Source of the DNA: a halophilic archaeon J07HX64
Lineage (GTDB): Archaea > Halobacteriota > Halobacteria > Halobacteriales > Haloarculaceae
DNA: 8,680 nt
Direction of reading: 5' to 3'
Assembly: GCA_000416085.1 (NCBI GenBank)
Contig: KE356579.1
Coordinates: forward strand, 884,854 to 893,533
This document shows positions 1 through 5,348 of this stretch, piece by piece. The stretch's first letter is position 1; each line of letters opens with the position of its first letter. The position numbers and the translations under genes were made by a program. The notes under the pieces are model-generated. The model made no database searches. It saw nothing but the letters and a program-made list of their open reading frames with translations, and was not told where the DNA came from.

Positions 1-1
1 T

Positions 2-166
2 CGAGTTCCGCTGTGTCCTGACTGCTACCCGGAAATGGACCAGCTGAAAAGTGCAACGACGGAACTGGGATACTACGATGAAGAGGATAGAGAGTTCCTT
101 CGGGAAGAGATAGATACGGCCTTGGACGCACTTGGCTTGGACCGACTCACGGATACCGCTCTGTGA
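2..166 (+). CDS. C-terminal 54 residues of a small CxxC (zinc-finger-like) protein, 5' end outside window
   Basis: This is an open frame from the window edge to a TGA at 164-166. The visible residues begin RVPLCPDCYPEMD, with one C-x2-C pair (about residues 5 and 8 of the visible part), and continue into an acidic, probably helical tail (DEEDREFLREEID) ending in LTDTAL. I do not recognise the family. A lone CxxC knuckle followed by a charged helix is common among small haloarchaeal proteins of plasmids and proviruses. Codon choice (ata, aga, gaa, ttg, ctt) is visibly less GC-biased than in genes further right, which fits acquired DNA. It converges with the minus-strand cluster ending at 205. 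The start codon and full length cannot be seen, and no function is assigned. Confidence 0.6.
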   Translation, partial: RVPLCPDCYPEMDQLKSATTELGYYDEEDREFLREEIDTALDALGLDRLTDTAL

Positions 167-204
167 GAAGGGGCCGAAGCCACACGATGCGAGCGTGATG
201 GATC

Positions 205-306
205 TCACGACGATCCCTCCCGAATCTCATCGGTGGGCCACTCGTAGGCCGCGCGCTCGCGGCGCTCAACGTCGTACAGTCGAGAGGCGGGAATGAACTG
301 GAGCAT
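205..306 (-). CDS. 33-aa hypothetical ORF, possibly the severed C-terminus of the preceding ORF
   Basis: The ORF starts at ATG 306-304 and ends at TGA 207-205. Its product starts MLQFIPASRLYDVE and ends DEIREGSS. The ATG directly follows the TGA (309-307) of the upstream 39-codon ORF and is in the same frame, so the two ORFs are separated by one stop codon only. It may be an independent micro-ORF translated by re-initiation, or the 3' half of a single gene of about 73 codons interrupted by a nonsense change. No family is recognised. The charged composition, with an ERRERAAYEW stretch, reads like real protein rather than antisense noise. Confidence 0.4.
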   Translation of the reverse strand: MLQFIPASRLYDVERRERAAYEWPTDEIREGSS

Positions 307-426
307 TCACGCCATCACCCGGCTGTCGATTGCCGCACAAGCGCGTTCCTGGACGCGCTCAATTCCGTTCTGAATCCGGCGAATCTCGTCCCTCTCGAAG
401 TCGAACAGCGACGACTGCCGCGTCAT
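307..426 (-). CDS. 39-aa charged hypothetical protein, translationally coupled to the upstream 75-aa gene
   Basis: The start ATG (426-424) overlaps the stop of the 75-aa gene in an ATGA arrangement, the classic sign of translational coupling. The product begins MTRQSSLFDFERDEI and continues as an amphipathic, probably helical segment (RRIQNGIERVQERACAAID) to a TGA at 309-307. I do not recognise the family. It resembles the short helical ORFs found in clusters in haloarchaeal proviruses and integrative elements, which is an inference from style and context only. The in-frame ORF that follows immediately may originally have been part of this gene. No promoter of its own is visible between it and the upstream gene. 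Confidence 0.5.
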   Translation of the reverse strand: MTRQSSLFDFERDEIRRIQNGIERVQERACAAIDSRVMA

Positions 427-650
427 CGCCACTCCCTCCCAAAACACTCCGGATTCTCACAGAGCTTGTAGTGACTCACGTAAGCGTCCCGATCTACCTC
501 AATGTACCCACGCTCGGAACCACGGACAGGACAGGCGGGGCGTACCTCCTCACTCTCGGTGTCCGAGCGATGGATCACCTTCGAGTAGGCGGACCGGTTT
601 CTGACGACAGTCTTCGGCACTTCCTGCTCGGCGGTGACCGCCTGACTCAT
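423..650 (-). CDS. 75-aa Cys-containing small protein of accessory type (putative zinc finger)
   Basis: The product starts MSQAVTAEQEVPKTVV. Residues 21-75 carry a compact Cys pattern: C40 (ACPVRG), C64 and C69 (CENPECFG), with nearby His (H27, H60) as possible extra ligands. The motif layout (xxACPVRG, then a YIEVDRD strand, then LCENPECFG) suggests a small treble-clef or zinc-knuckle fold. The family has no function I can name; similar short Cys proteins are frequent in haloarchaeal plasmids and proviruses. It leads a minus-strand cluster, overlapping the next ORF by 4 bases (ATGA). The sequence just before the start is G-rich (GGGGGTGGGAC on the minus strand), giving a possible but non-canonical ribosome-binding region. 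The palindromes at 706-793 lie upstream and could regulate it. Confidence 0.65.
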   Translation of the reverse strand: MSQAVTAEQEVPKTVVRNRSAYSKVIHRSDTESEEVRPACPVRGSERGYIEVDRDAYVSHYKLCENPECFGREWR

Positions 651-705
651 GTCCCACCCCCGTCAACCTGATTGTATCGAGTCAACGCCCGACGGCGTCG
701 GGGCG

Positions 706-793
706 CCAGTTGCCACAAACTGGTATCAGTTTCTGTCGCACTCGTGAACGAACCCGTACGGGCGGAAAACTCGTAATAGAAACCCTGTACAGG
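706..793. other. Gene-free stretch with a cluster of short palindromes (possible operators, att or terminator DNA)
   Basis: Seen directly: CCAGTT (706-711) pairs with AACTGG (718-723); AAACTG-gtat-CAGTTT spans 717-732; CCCGTACGGG (753-762) is a perfect 10-base palindrome; and CCTGTACAGG (784-793) is another, sharing the pattern CCYGTACRGG. The last three centres fall near 724.5, 757.5 and 788.5, about 31-33 bases or three helical turns apart. The region lies between the start of the 75-aa gene and the 3' end of the tRNA. It could be repressor binding sites for the accessory cluster, or integrase arm sites next to a tRNA attachment site. No convincing ORF or oligo-T terminator is present. Confidence 0.4.
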
Positions 794-830
794 CCATTCG
801 GTATTGTATCGGGAACGAGCCGCAAGAGAG

Positions 831-905
831 TGGGCGCTGCAGGATTTGAACCCGCGGCATCTTGGTCCGAAGCCAAGTGCTCTGTCCAAGCTGAGCTAAG
901 CGCCC
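831..905 (-). tRNA. tRNA-Arg, anticodon UCG
   Basis: Reading the minus strand from 905, the acceptor stem GGGCGCT pairs perfectly with AGCGCCC, with discriminator A at 831. The D stem is GCTC/GAGC, the anticodon stem CTTGG/CCAAG encloses loop CTTCGGA with U33 and anticodon TCG, and the T stem GCGGG/CCTGC (one G-U pair) encloses TTCAAAT. The anticodon decodes CGA (Arg). The gene is 75 nt with no intron, and CCA is not encoded. A TATA-like box lies about 29 bases upstream. Its 3' end faces the small accessory ORFs at 1-650, so it is a plausible integration target; no duplicate of its 3' end is visible in this window. Confidence 0.95.
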
Positions 906-930
906 TGCACTTCGTAATTGACGTGCCCTG

Positions 931-938
931 ATAATAAG
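931..938 (-). promoter_or_regulatory. TATA-like box of the tRNA-Arg promoter
   Basis: The minus strand reads CTTATTAT here, centred about 29 bases before the mature 5' end of the tRNA at 905. This is the expected archaeal box A distance when transcription starts at or just before the mature tRNA end. Confidence 0.65.
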
Positions 939-1078
939 CGCACGGATTGACCACGGGCCAGTACAGCGGACCGCTCGCACCAACACTCGGCCAGACAGGC
1001 CGGAGCAGAGCAGGGTGAGAACACGTCGAGGCTGCTCAGACCCCCACAGACCCGCCAGAGACGCGCTCGGACAGGAAG

Positions 1079-1088
1079 GCTTATAAAT
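1079..1088 (+). promoter_or_regulatory. TATA box of the DUF1931-like gene (leaderless transcript)
   Basis: GCTTATAAAT is a near-perfect archaeal TATA element. Its centre is about 27 bases before the ATG at 1112, so transcription should begin at the start codon, giving a leaderless mRNA. The strength of this box suggests high expression. Confidence 0.75.
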
Positions 1089-1111
1089 CGTCTCGGGGTA
1101 GCCACGAATGT

Positions 1112-1279
1112 ATGGCAGACCTGATTGTCAAAGCCGCCGTGAAGGAAGAGCTCGAAGAGATGAACGTCGCGTCTGACTTCTACGCGGCACTCGACGAGGA
1201 GGTTGAGAAGCTGTTGGCCGACGCTGCGCGACGGGCAGAGGCCAACGACCGGAAAACCGTACAGTCCCGCGACCTGTAG
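1112..1279 (+). CDS. DUF1931-like mini-histone-fold protein, 55 aa
   Basis: ATG at 1112, TAG at 1277-1279. The protein opens MADLIVKAAVKEELEEMN, runs through a long acidic helix (DFYAALDEEVEKLLADAARRA), and ends NDRKTVQSRDL. The second helix followed by RKTVxxxDL matches the alpha2-loop2 signature of archaeal histone folds (RKTVxxxDI), while the third helix is missing. Such short single-domain proteins occur across haloarchaea and are usually annotated DUF1931; DNA binding or a chromatin-like role is inferred, not shown. The start is fixed by the TATA box 27 bases upstream. It is an independent transcription unit converging on the RecJ-like gene, with a T-rich stretch after the stop. The other frames covering this segment look like shadows. 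Confidence 0.8.
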   Translation: MADLIVKAAVKEELEEMNVASDFYAALDEEVEKLLADAARRAEANDRKTVQSRDL

Positions 1280-1308
1280 CCCTCTGTTGGCCGATCCCGT
1301 CGGTCGCG

Positions 1309-1323
1309 TATTCTCTTTATTTG
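1309..1323 (+). terminator. T-rich terminator after the mini-histone gene
   Basis: A pyrimidine/T-rich tract (attctctttatttg) lies about 30 bases past the stop. It is preceded by a weak 4-base stem (CCGA at 1291-1294, TCGG at 1300-1303). Archaeal termination commonly uses T-rich tracts. The site sits between two convergent genes. Confidence 0.4.
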
Positions 1324-1349
1324 TACCTCCGGAGCCGACTGTGTCGCCC

Positions 1350-3434
1350 TCAGGCGGCCGGAGCGGAGAGTTCGGTTGCGAGCGCGTCGAGGAGTGCCTT
1401 TCGAGCCGCATCGCGTTCGCCGGCGAGGAACTCGACATGGCCGTCGCGTGCGCTGCGGGTGTCGAGTGCGGCTTCAGGTGCGTGCTCGCGTGCCGACGCG
1501 ACGAGATCGTCGATATCGACATCGCTTGTGGTGCGGACGAGACAGCCGTCACGGTCGAGTCCGACCAGCGCGGCGGTGTCCTCGCGGCGGTGGAGTTCGT
1601 CGAGCAACAGTCCCGTCGGCGGGAACTCGTACTGGTGAGTGTAGGCGTCGGTGTCGAGCACGAGCACCGTCTGGCCGTTTAGCGAGTGGTGTTCGATGTT
1701 CGCCCGGGCCGTCTCGACGGCGGTATCCATCCGCGTCCGGTACTGCTCGCTGATGTGTTCGGCCAGTCCGATGTCGGCGTCGTCCGCGAACAACAGGTCA
1801 GAGACGAGTTCGCGTTTGTCCTCGTAGGCCTGGTAGTGAGCCACCAGTGCGAGCGCCTCGCGCAACACGGTGGTGCCGTCCGGGTCGTAGCCCGCTGACG
1901 CCGCGAGACCGCCGTAGCTCTCGGACGGTCCTGTCCAAGCGCTCACCGCCGGAAGATGTCGGAGGTCCTCACGCACCGTCGGGTCGGTCGTGGCGGCGAC
2001 AGCGGTTGCAAGCGCTGTTGTAGTTGTTTGTTCGTCGGGAGCGAGTGTGAGTTCGACCGTGTTGGCAACCGCCGGGTCGACGGGTCGGTCGTCGACGATG
2101 ACACGCTCGGCGTCGTAGACACCGAGCAGATCGAACCCGTCGACAGACTCCGGGGAACCGGCACCGACAAACACGAACAGCGGAACCGGTTCGTCGTGTC
2201 GCTGTTCGGCGGTGAGCATCGTGGTCACGTCACGGGTTGCGTCGTCCATGTCGTAGGCCGACCCCTCGAGCGGACGACGCTCGAACTGGTGGTACTCGGC
2301 GTCGCCGCGGCCGTGGAGTTCACGGACGAGCGGGAGTGTCGCCCGTTCGAGCGCAGTACCGGCGACGTAGCCGTCAACGGTTCCGGCGTGACGAACGACA
2401 ACCGGTCGGCCCTCGATGACCGCCCGACGGAGCATCGTCGCAACCTCCGCTATCTCGTCGGTGACAGCTGCTACCGCGGGGTCCTCCCCCAGTGTCTGCA
2501 CCTCGTCGGGACGGGCACGCTGCACCAGTGCATCCTCGATCCGCTCGAGGACTGCTGCGCGCTCATCACCGTCAAGCGGTGTTAGTCCCTCTGTCTCGAC
2601 CTGCAGGTCTCCGCGGCGTCGTTCGGGTTCGCCCTCGATACGGACGATATCACCCTCCTCCGCCTCCGGGTAGGCACGCACACCGGCCTCCTCGAAGGCC
2701 GCACACTCGACGGTGCCCGTCTCGTCGCGGAGTGTGAACACCGTCGGTCCGCTGGTCTGTCGTGCGCCGGTCAGTTCGCCCTCGAGACTGACCGAGTCAC
2801 CGACCAGGTCCCCGAGTTCGTCGACCGTCGACGGGGTCGGGTCGGCCTGCTCGCTGTCCTCCTCGGTACTGTCCGTGTCGGTGTCGTCCACCGCGGCATC
2901 ACCTGCCTCCGTGCTGTCCACATCCGCGGTGTCGGCCGGTGACTCGCTCGTCGAATCGTCTTCGACCCCCCGAGAGCTGTCGGAATCCCCGCTGGGTTGC
3001 TGTTCACCCGCTGTTGTCCGGACGACACTACTACCGTTGTTCTCCTCCGGATCGAGTAGGGTGGTTTCCTCTGCATCCGGGTCGTCGACGAGTGCGCCAC
3101 GGAACCGCGACCGGTCTTGTCGGATCGACCAACTCAGGTCCACGTTGCCGTTGTCCCGGACGTTCTGGACCTGCACGTAGACTGTTTCGCCGGAGTCGAG
3201 CTCGATACTTTCGAGACGACTGTCGAGTTCACTCCGGTGGAGCAGACCTGTTACCCTCTCACCGATGTCGATGAAGATGCCAAAATCAGCGAACCCATCG
3301 ACTGTCCCGCGATAGTACCGACCGGATGTCAGCTGTCCGGGTTTGGTCCCCCGAAACTCGAAGACGACATCCTCCTCGTGAAGCTCACAGACACGGTCGT
3401 CGGCAGATGTGCCACAGATGATGCACGAAGTCAT
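1350..3434 (-). CDS. Zn-finger/S1/OB-fold/DHH-DHHA1 (RecJ-like) protein with apparently degenerate catalytic motifs, 694 aa
   Basis: Domains in order: a short zinc finger (C4, C7, C16, H19); an S1 RNA-binding domain at about 33-96 (YYRGTVDGFADFGIFIDIG); a long Asp/Glu/Ser/Thr-rich linker at about 105-205; an OB fold at about 203-276; a DHH domain at about 333-545; and a DHHA1-type domain at about 575-690. The architecture matches haloarchaeal RecJ/DHH paralogues that bind nucleic acid. RecJ-type enzymes need DxD, D and DHH motifs plus a C-terminal GGH. Here motif I reads RHAGTVDGY (348-356, Thr352 where Asp is expected), motif II reads VFVGAGS (Gly424), motif III reads VDDRPVDP (DDR at 448-450), and the glycine-rich motif reads RSARDGH. 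The protein is therefore probably not an active nuclease but a binding or scaffold subunit, as Cdc45 is among eukaryotic RecJ relatives. The start at 3434, rather than a longer frame from 3494, is set by a box A 27 bases upstream and by the zinc finger at the N-terminus. Confidence 0.85.
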   Translation of the reverse strand: MTSCIICGTSADDRVCELHEEDVVFEFRGTKPGQLTSGRYYRGTVDGFADFGIFIDIGERVTGLLHRSELDSRLESIELDSGETVYVQVQNVRDNGNVDLSWSIRQDRSRFRGALVDDPDAEETTLLDPEENNGSSVVRTTAGEQQPSGDSDSSRGVEDDSTSESPADTADVDSTEAGDAAVDDTDTDSTEEDSEQADPTPSTVDELGDLVGDSVSLEGELTGARQTSGPTVFTLRDETGTVECAAFEEAGVRAYPEAEEGDIVRIEGEPERRRGDLQVETEGLTPLDGDERAAVLERIEDALVQRARPDEVQTLGEDPAVAAVTDEIAEVATMLRRAVIEGRPVVVRHAGTVDGYVAGTALERATLPLVRELHGRGDAEYHQFERRPLEGSAYDMDDATRDVTTMLTAEQRHDEPVPLFVFVGAGSPESVDGFDLLGVYDAERVIVDDRPVDPAVANTVELTLAPDEQTTTTALATAVAATTDPTVREDLRHLPAVSAWTGPSESYGGLAASAGYDPDGTTVLREALALVAHYQAYEDKRELVSDLLFADDADIGLAEHISEQYRTRMDTAVETARANIEHHSLNGQTVLVLDTDAYTHQYEFPPTGLLLDELHRREDTAALVGLDRDGCLVRTTSDVDIDDLVASAREHAPEAALDTRSARDGHVEFLAGERDAARKALLDALATELSAPAA

Positions 3435-3456
3435 TATGTAATGAAAGTGTATCCGG

Positions 3457-3464
3457 CCTAAAAC
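3457..3464 (-). promoter_or_regulatory. Box A of the RecJ-like gene
   Basis: The minus strand reads GTTTTAGG, centred about 27 bases before the ATG at 3434. This predicts a leaderless transcript and supports the chosen start over the longer frame. It also shows that this gene has its own promoter despite lying downstream of the SWIM gene on the same strand. Confidence 0.6.
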
Positions 3465-3533
3465 TGTTGTCGAATCGGTCCAGCACCCGGACAACTCCCG
3501 ACACGACGGTCCGGGGAGCTGTCTGAGGGAAGC

Positions 3534-3569
3534 AACCGAGCTCGACGGGACAACCCGACAGACTCGGTT
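3534..3569 (-). terminator. Stem-loop right after the SWIM gene stop
   Basis: AACCGAG (3534-3540) is the exact inverse complement of CTCGGTT (3563-3569). An inner stem CGGG (3546-3549)/CCCG (3554-3557) closes an ACAA loop, with a 5x5 internal loop between. It begins three bases past the stop codon of the SWIM gene. No long T tract follows, so it may be a 3' end stabiliser or processing element rather than a simple terminator. Confidence 0.4.
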
Positions 3570-3571
3570 GG

Positions 3572-4195
3572 TCAGTCGACGATCTGGGCGTCGTCGGCGG
3601 GTTCGAGACGGGTGAGCGGGAATGCGTAGCGTCGGGGGTCGTCGCTGCGGGTCACATCAGCGGCGTAGACGGCCTCGGCGACTGGGTCGTCATGTGGGTA
3701 CCCATCGTTCGAGGGGTGGGATGCAACAGTCGTGTTCGTGGCAGCGATCTCCACCTCGTCGGCCCGCCGAGGCGAGACGCGGATGACAACTAGTCGGTCA
3801 CCGGTTTCGCGGTCCAGAACCACGTCACCGGGGTCGAGCCCGCACGCGTCACAGAGCACCGGCGGGTCTTCAGTCGGGACAGTTTCCGTCCCACAGGAGC
3901 GGCAGGTCGGGCTGTCACCGGGCGGCGGAACGCGTCCAGCGGTGATCTCCAGCGCGACGCGGCGGAGATGCTTGCACGTCTTGCCGCGCATCCGGGCGTC
4001 CGGACAGCTACAGGTCCCGTTCGTGGGGTCGACAACGTAGCGCTCGCCGCTCTCGCTGTCGACAACGTACGTCTCAGCCAGCGGATGGACGGCCATGTGC
4101 TCTGTCCACGCACGCAGTCCGCGTTCCGAGAGCGCTCCCGGGTCCGGTGCGAGCGCGACCAGTTCGTCGGCCGCAGGTGGCTTTGTATAGCTCAT
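3572..4195 (-). CDS. SWIM zinc-finger protein with an added zinc ribbon, 207 aa
   Basis: The SWIM motif CxCx(n)CxH is clear: C62 and C64 (TCSCPDARMRG), then C74 and H76 (TCKHLRRV). A second zinc site follows: C98/C101 (CRSCG) and C115/C118 (CDACG). The C-terminal half (about 120-207) reads as a compact beta-rich domain (DVVLDRETGDRLVVIRV) with no family I can name. SWIM domains are known to bind DNA or partner proteins and occur in recombination cofactors and transposases; a DNA-related role here is inferred. The protein is small and complete, not a transposase. It is transcribed toward the RecJ-like gene with a 137-base gap and divergently from the sequon-rich membrane protein. An inverted repeat overlaps its promoter, so it may be specifically regulated, perhaps by itself. 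Confidence 0.8.
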   Translation of the reverse strand: MSYTKPPAADELVALAPDPGALSERGLRAWTEHMAVHPLAETYVVDSESGERYVVDPTNGTCSCPDARMRGKTCKHLRRVALEITAGRVPPPGDSPTCRSCGTETVPTEDPPVLCDACGLDPGDVVLDRETGDRLVVIRVSPRRADEVEIAATNTTVASHPSNDGYPHDDPVAEAVYAADVTRSDDPRRYAFPLTRLEPADDAQIVD

Positions 4196-4201
4196 TTGTA
4201 T

Positions 4202-4233
4202 CGAACGCGCCTTTTTTTTGACCGTCGCGTTCG
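4202..4233 (-). promoter_or_regulatory. Inverted repeat around an A/T8 tract in the SWIM gene promoter (candidate operator)
   Basis: CGAACGCG (4202-4209) and CGCGTTCG (4226-4233) are perfect 8-base inverse complements. They flank a run of eight T (4212-4219; A8 on the transcribed minus strand). The nearest arm is 7 bases from the ATG at 4195, so the element covers the expected core promoter. TATA candidates are the A8 tract itself or TATCAATAA at 4235-4243 on the minus strand. A dimeric regulator binding here would block transcription; a 5' hairpin is the alternative. Confidence 0.5.
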
Positions 4234-4383
4234 GTTATTGATAGGAACTCCAGTGTCCTAAGTGATTCGGTGCCCCCTGTCGGTACGCCCCACGGAGGGA
4301 AACCGGGGATTCCAGCGCATCGATACGGGTGAAACCGCACGACGGTGCCGACACGTGGCCCGCCGGAAGCCGTTACGCAACCC

Positions 4384-4389
4384 TTTTAG
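4384..4389 (+). promoter_or_regulatory. Box A of the two-TM protein gene
   Basis: TTTTAG is centred about 26 bases before ATG 4413, the archaeal TATA distance for a leaderless mRNA. This fixes the start at 4413 rather than at an upstream in-frame ATG at 4329, because the box would lie inside the longer reading frame. Confidence 0.6.
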
Positions 4390-4412
4390 CCGTTCCTACA
4401 GAATCGGCGAGC

Positions 4413-4931
4413 ATGGAGTTTGACCGGGACCTGGCCGTGCAGGTCGGCATCACGGTCGCAGTTGTAGCCGTCTTCACACTCGGTCTGGTAGTGCTCAGCA
4501 CCGCCCTCGGTGACGATGTCCCGGTCGAGGACAGGCAACTCAACGGCACCATCGACGGGACCTACCAGGGCGAGGTCGAGGATGGTGACGTCTCACTGGT
4601 CTTCGACGGCACGTTCAACAACGGTGTCGAGATGCGTTTCGACGGCAATATTACAGGGACAGTCGACAACGTCACCCTCGCCGAGGGGCAGTTCGAGGGT
4701 GACGTGTCCGGTGCTATCGACGGCAACGCGACCGGGACAGTCATTAACGCGACACTCGACGAGGAGCAAGCACAACTCGCGGGCAGATTCAACGGGACAG
4801 CAACCGGGGAAACAGCAGACGACCTCACGGATGTGGGTGGACTCGGCCTTGTGGGACTGATAGCCGCGTTCCTCGTCGCGATGCCGGTGTTCGGCTATCT
4901 CATCCAGCGACTCCGGTCCGACGAGGCCTAA
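4413..4931 (+). CDS. Two-TM membrane protein with a sequon-rich extracellular beta domain, 172 aa
   Basis: Residues 9-32 form a hydrophobic helix (ITVAVVAVFTLGLVVLS) after a short charged N-terminus, and residues 143-164 form a second one (LGLVGLIAAFLVAMPVFGYL) followed by QRLRSDEA. The 110-residue loop between them is Gly/Asp/Thr/Asn-rich with alternating strand-like repeats (GTIDGTYQGEV, LVFDGTFNNGV, MRFDGNITGTV, GAIDGNATGTV), suggesting a beta-solenoid-like or stacked-strand fold. Six N-x-S/T sequons lie in it (N44, N79, N86, N105, N112, N127), so an outside loop modified by the archaeal AglB pathway is likely. The family is not recognised. The Arg-containing C-terminus favours N-in/C-in topology. 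It is divergent from the SWIM gene and has its own box A. Confidence 0.75.
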   Translation: MEFDRDLAVQVGITVAVVAVFTLGLVVLSTALGDDVPVEDRQLNGTIDGTYQGEVEDGDVSLVFDGTFNNGVEMRFDGNITGTVDNVTLAEGQFEGDVSGAIDGNATGTVINATLDEEQAQLAGRFNGTATGETADDLTDVGGLGLVGLIAAFLVAMPVFGYLIQRLRSDEA

Positions 4932-4999
4932 ACGAGACGACTTGTCCCCGACAGCGGCGTCTCTGAGGCGGTTGGACGGGTCGGGGCCTCGATATCGGC

Positions 5000-5234
5000 T
5001 TGCTGTTGAGGGCTCTGTTCGGGATGCTGGCCTGCAGACTCCTCGACGCCCCAGACCGGGAGATAAACCTACGGAACGGGGCCACCGTCGCGTTTCTTAC
5101 CCCGATGTTCGGGTTTTCCTATCCCCGGGCACGACCACCCCGTGGGCGACGCCGTTTTCGAGAGTATGTTCGTCGACGTGGCGTTCACGATTCACCTGAT
5201 GAGAGGCGAATGCCCAACCTCGACAAGCGAGTGA
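5000..5234 (+). pseudogene. Small unrecognised ORF broken by one extra T (about 77 codons if repaired)
   Basis: From TTG 5000 (or TTG 5006, ATG 5024) the frame reads LLRALFGMLACRLLDAP and on to FLTPMFGF with GC-rich third positions. At the TTTT run 5114-5117 the good frame ends: continuing in it gives an Arg-rich, low-GC3 tail to a stop at 5302. Skipping one T joins smoothly to PIPGHDHPVGDAVFESMF and VDVAFTIHLMRGE, again with GC-rich third positions, ending at TGA 5232-5234. I do not recognise the family; it is moderately hydrophobic and may be membrane-associated. The absence of a clear box A upstream fits a decaying gene. A sequencing error in the homopolymer is the main alternative. The rest of 4932-5348 shows nothing else convincing. 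Confidence 0.5.
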
Positions 5235-5348
5235 GTCCGCAGACACCGAGCGGGGTAGGGTGGTCGACGCGGCGGTCGGCCCGTTACAGGACCGGCCAGT
5301 GACTCGTGGTGCTCTCTGAGAGGCCCCGAACTGTCGAGCACGACCAAT

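Noticed and set aside
330..671. 113-aa plus-strand frame
   Set aside because: It is antisense to the coupled minus-strand cluster, which has ATGA overlap and Cys motifs; the plus frame has none.
896..1552. 218-aa minus-strand frame
   Set aside because: It overlaps the tRNA end, the mini-histone gene and the end of the RecJ-like gene, and has low-complexity composition with no family signal.
2713..3180. 155-aa Ser-rich plus-strand frame
   Set aside because: It is antisense to the Asp/Glu linker and OB domain of the RecJ-like gene; Ser/Val richness is the expected reflection of acidic codons.
3435..3494. N-terminal extension of the RecJ-like gene to 3494
   Set aside because: It would place the box A inside the coding frame; the zinc finger begins right after the internal Met at 3434.
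4329..4412. N-terminal extension of the two-TM protein to 4329
   Set aside because: The extension covers the box A and adds residues unlike a membrane protein N-terminus.
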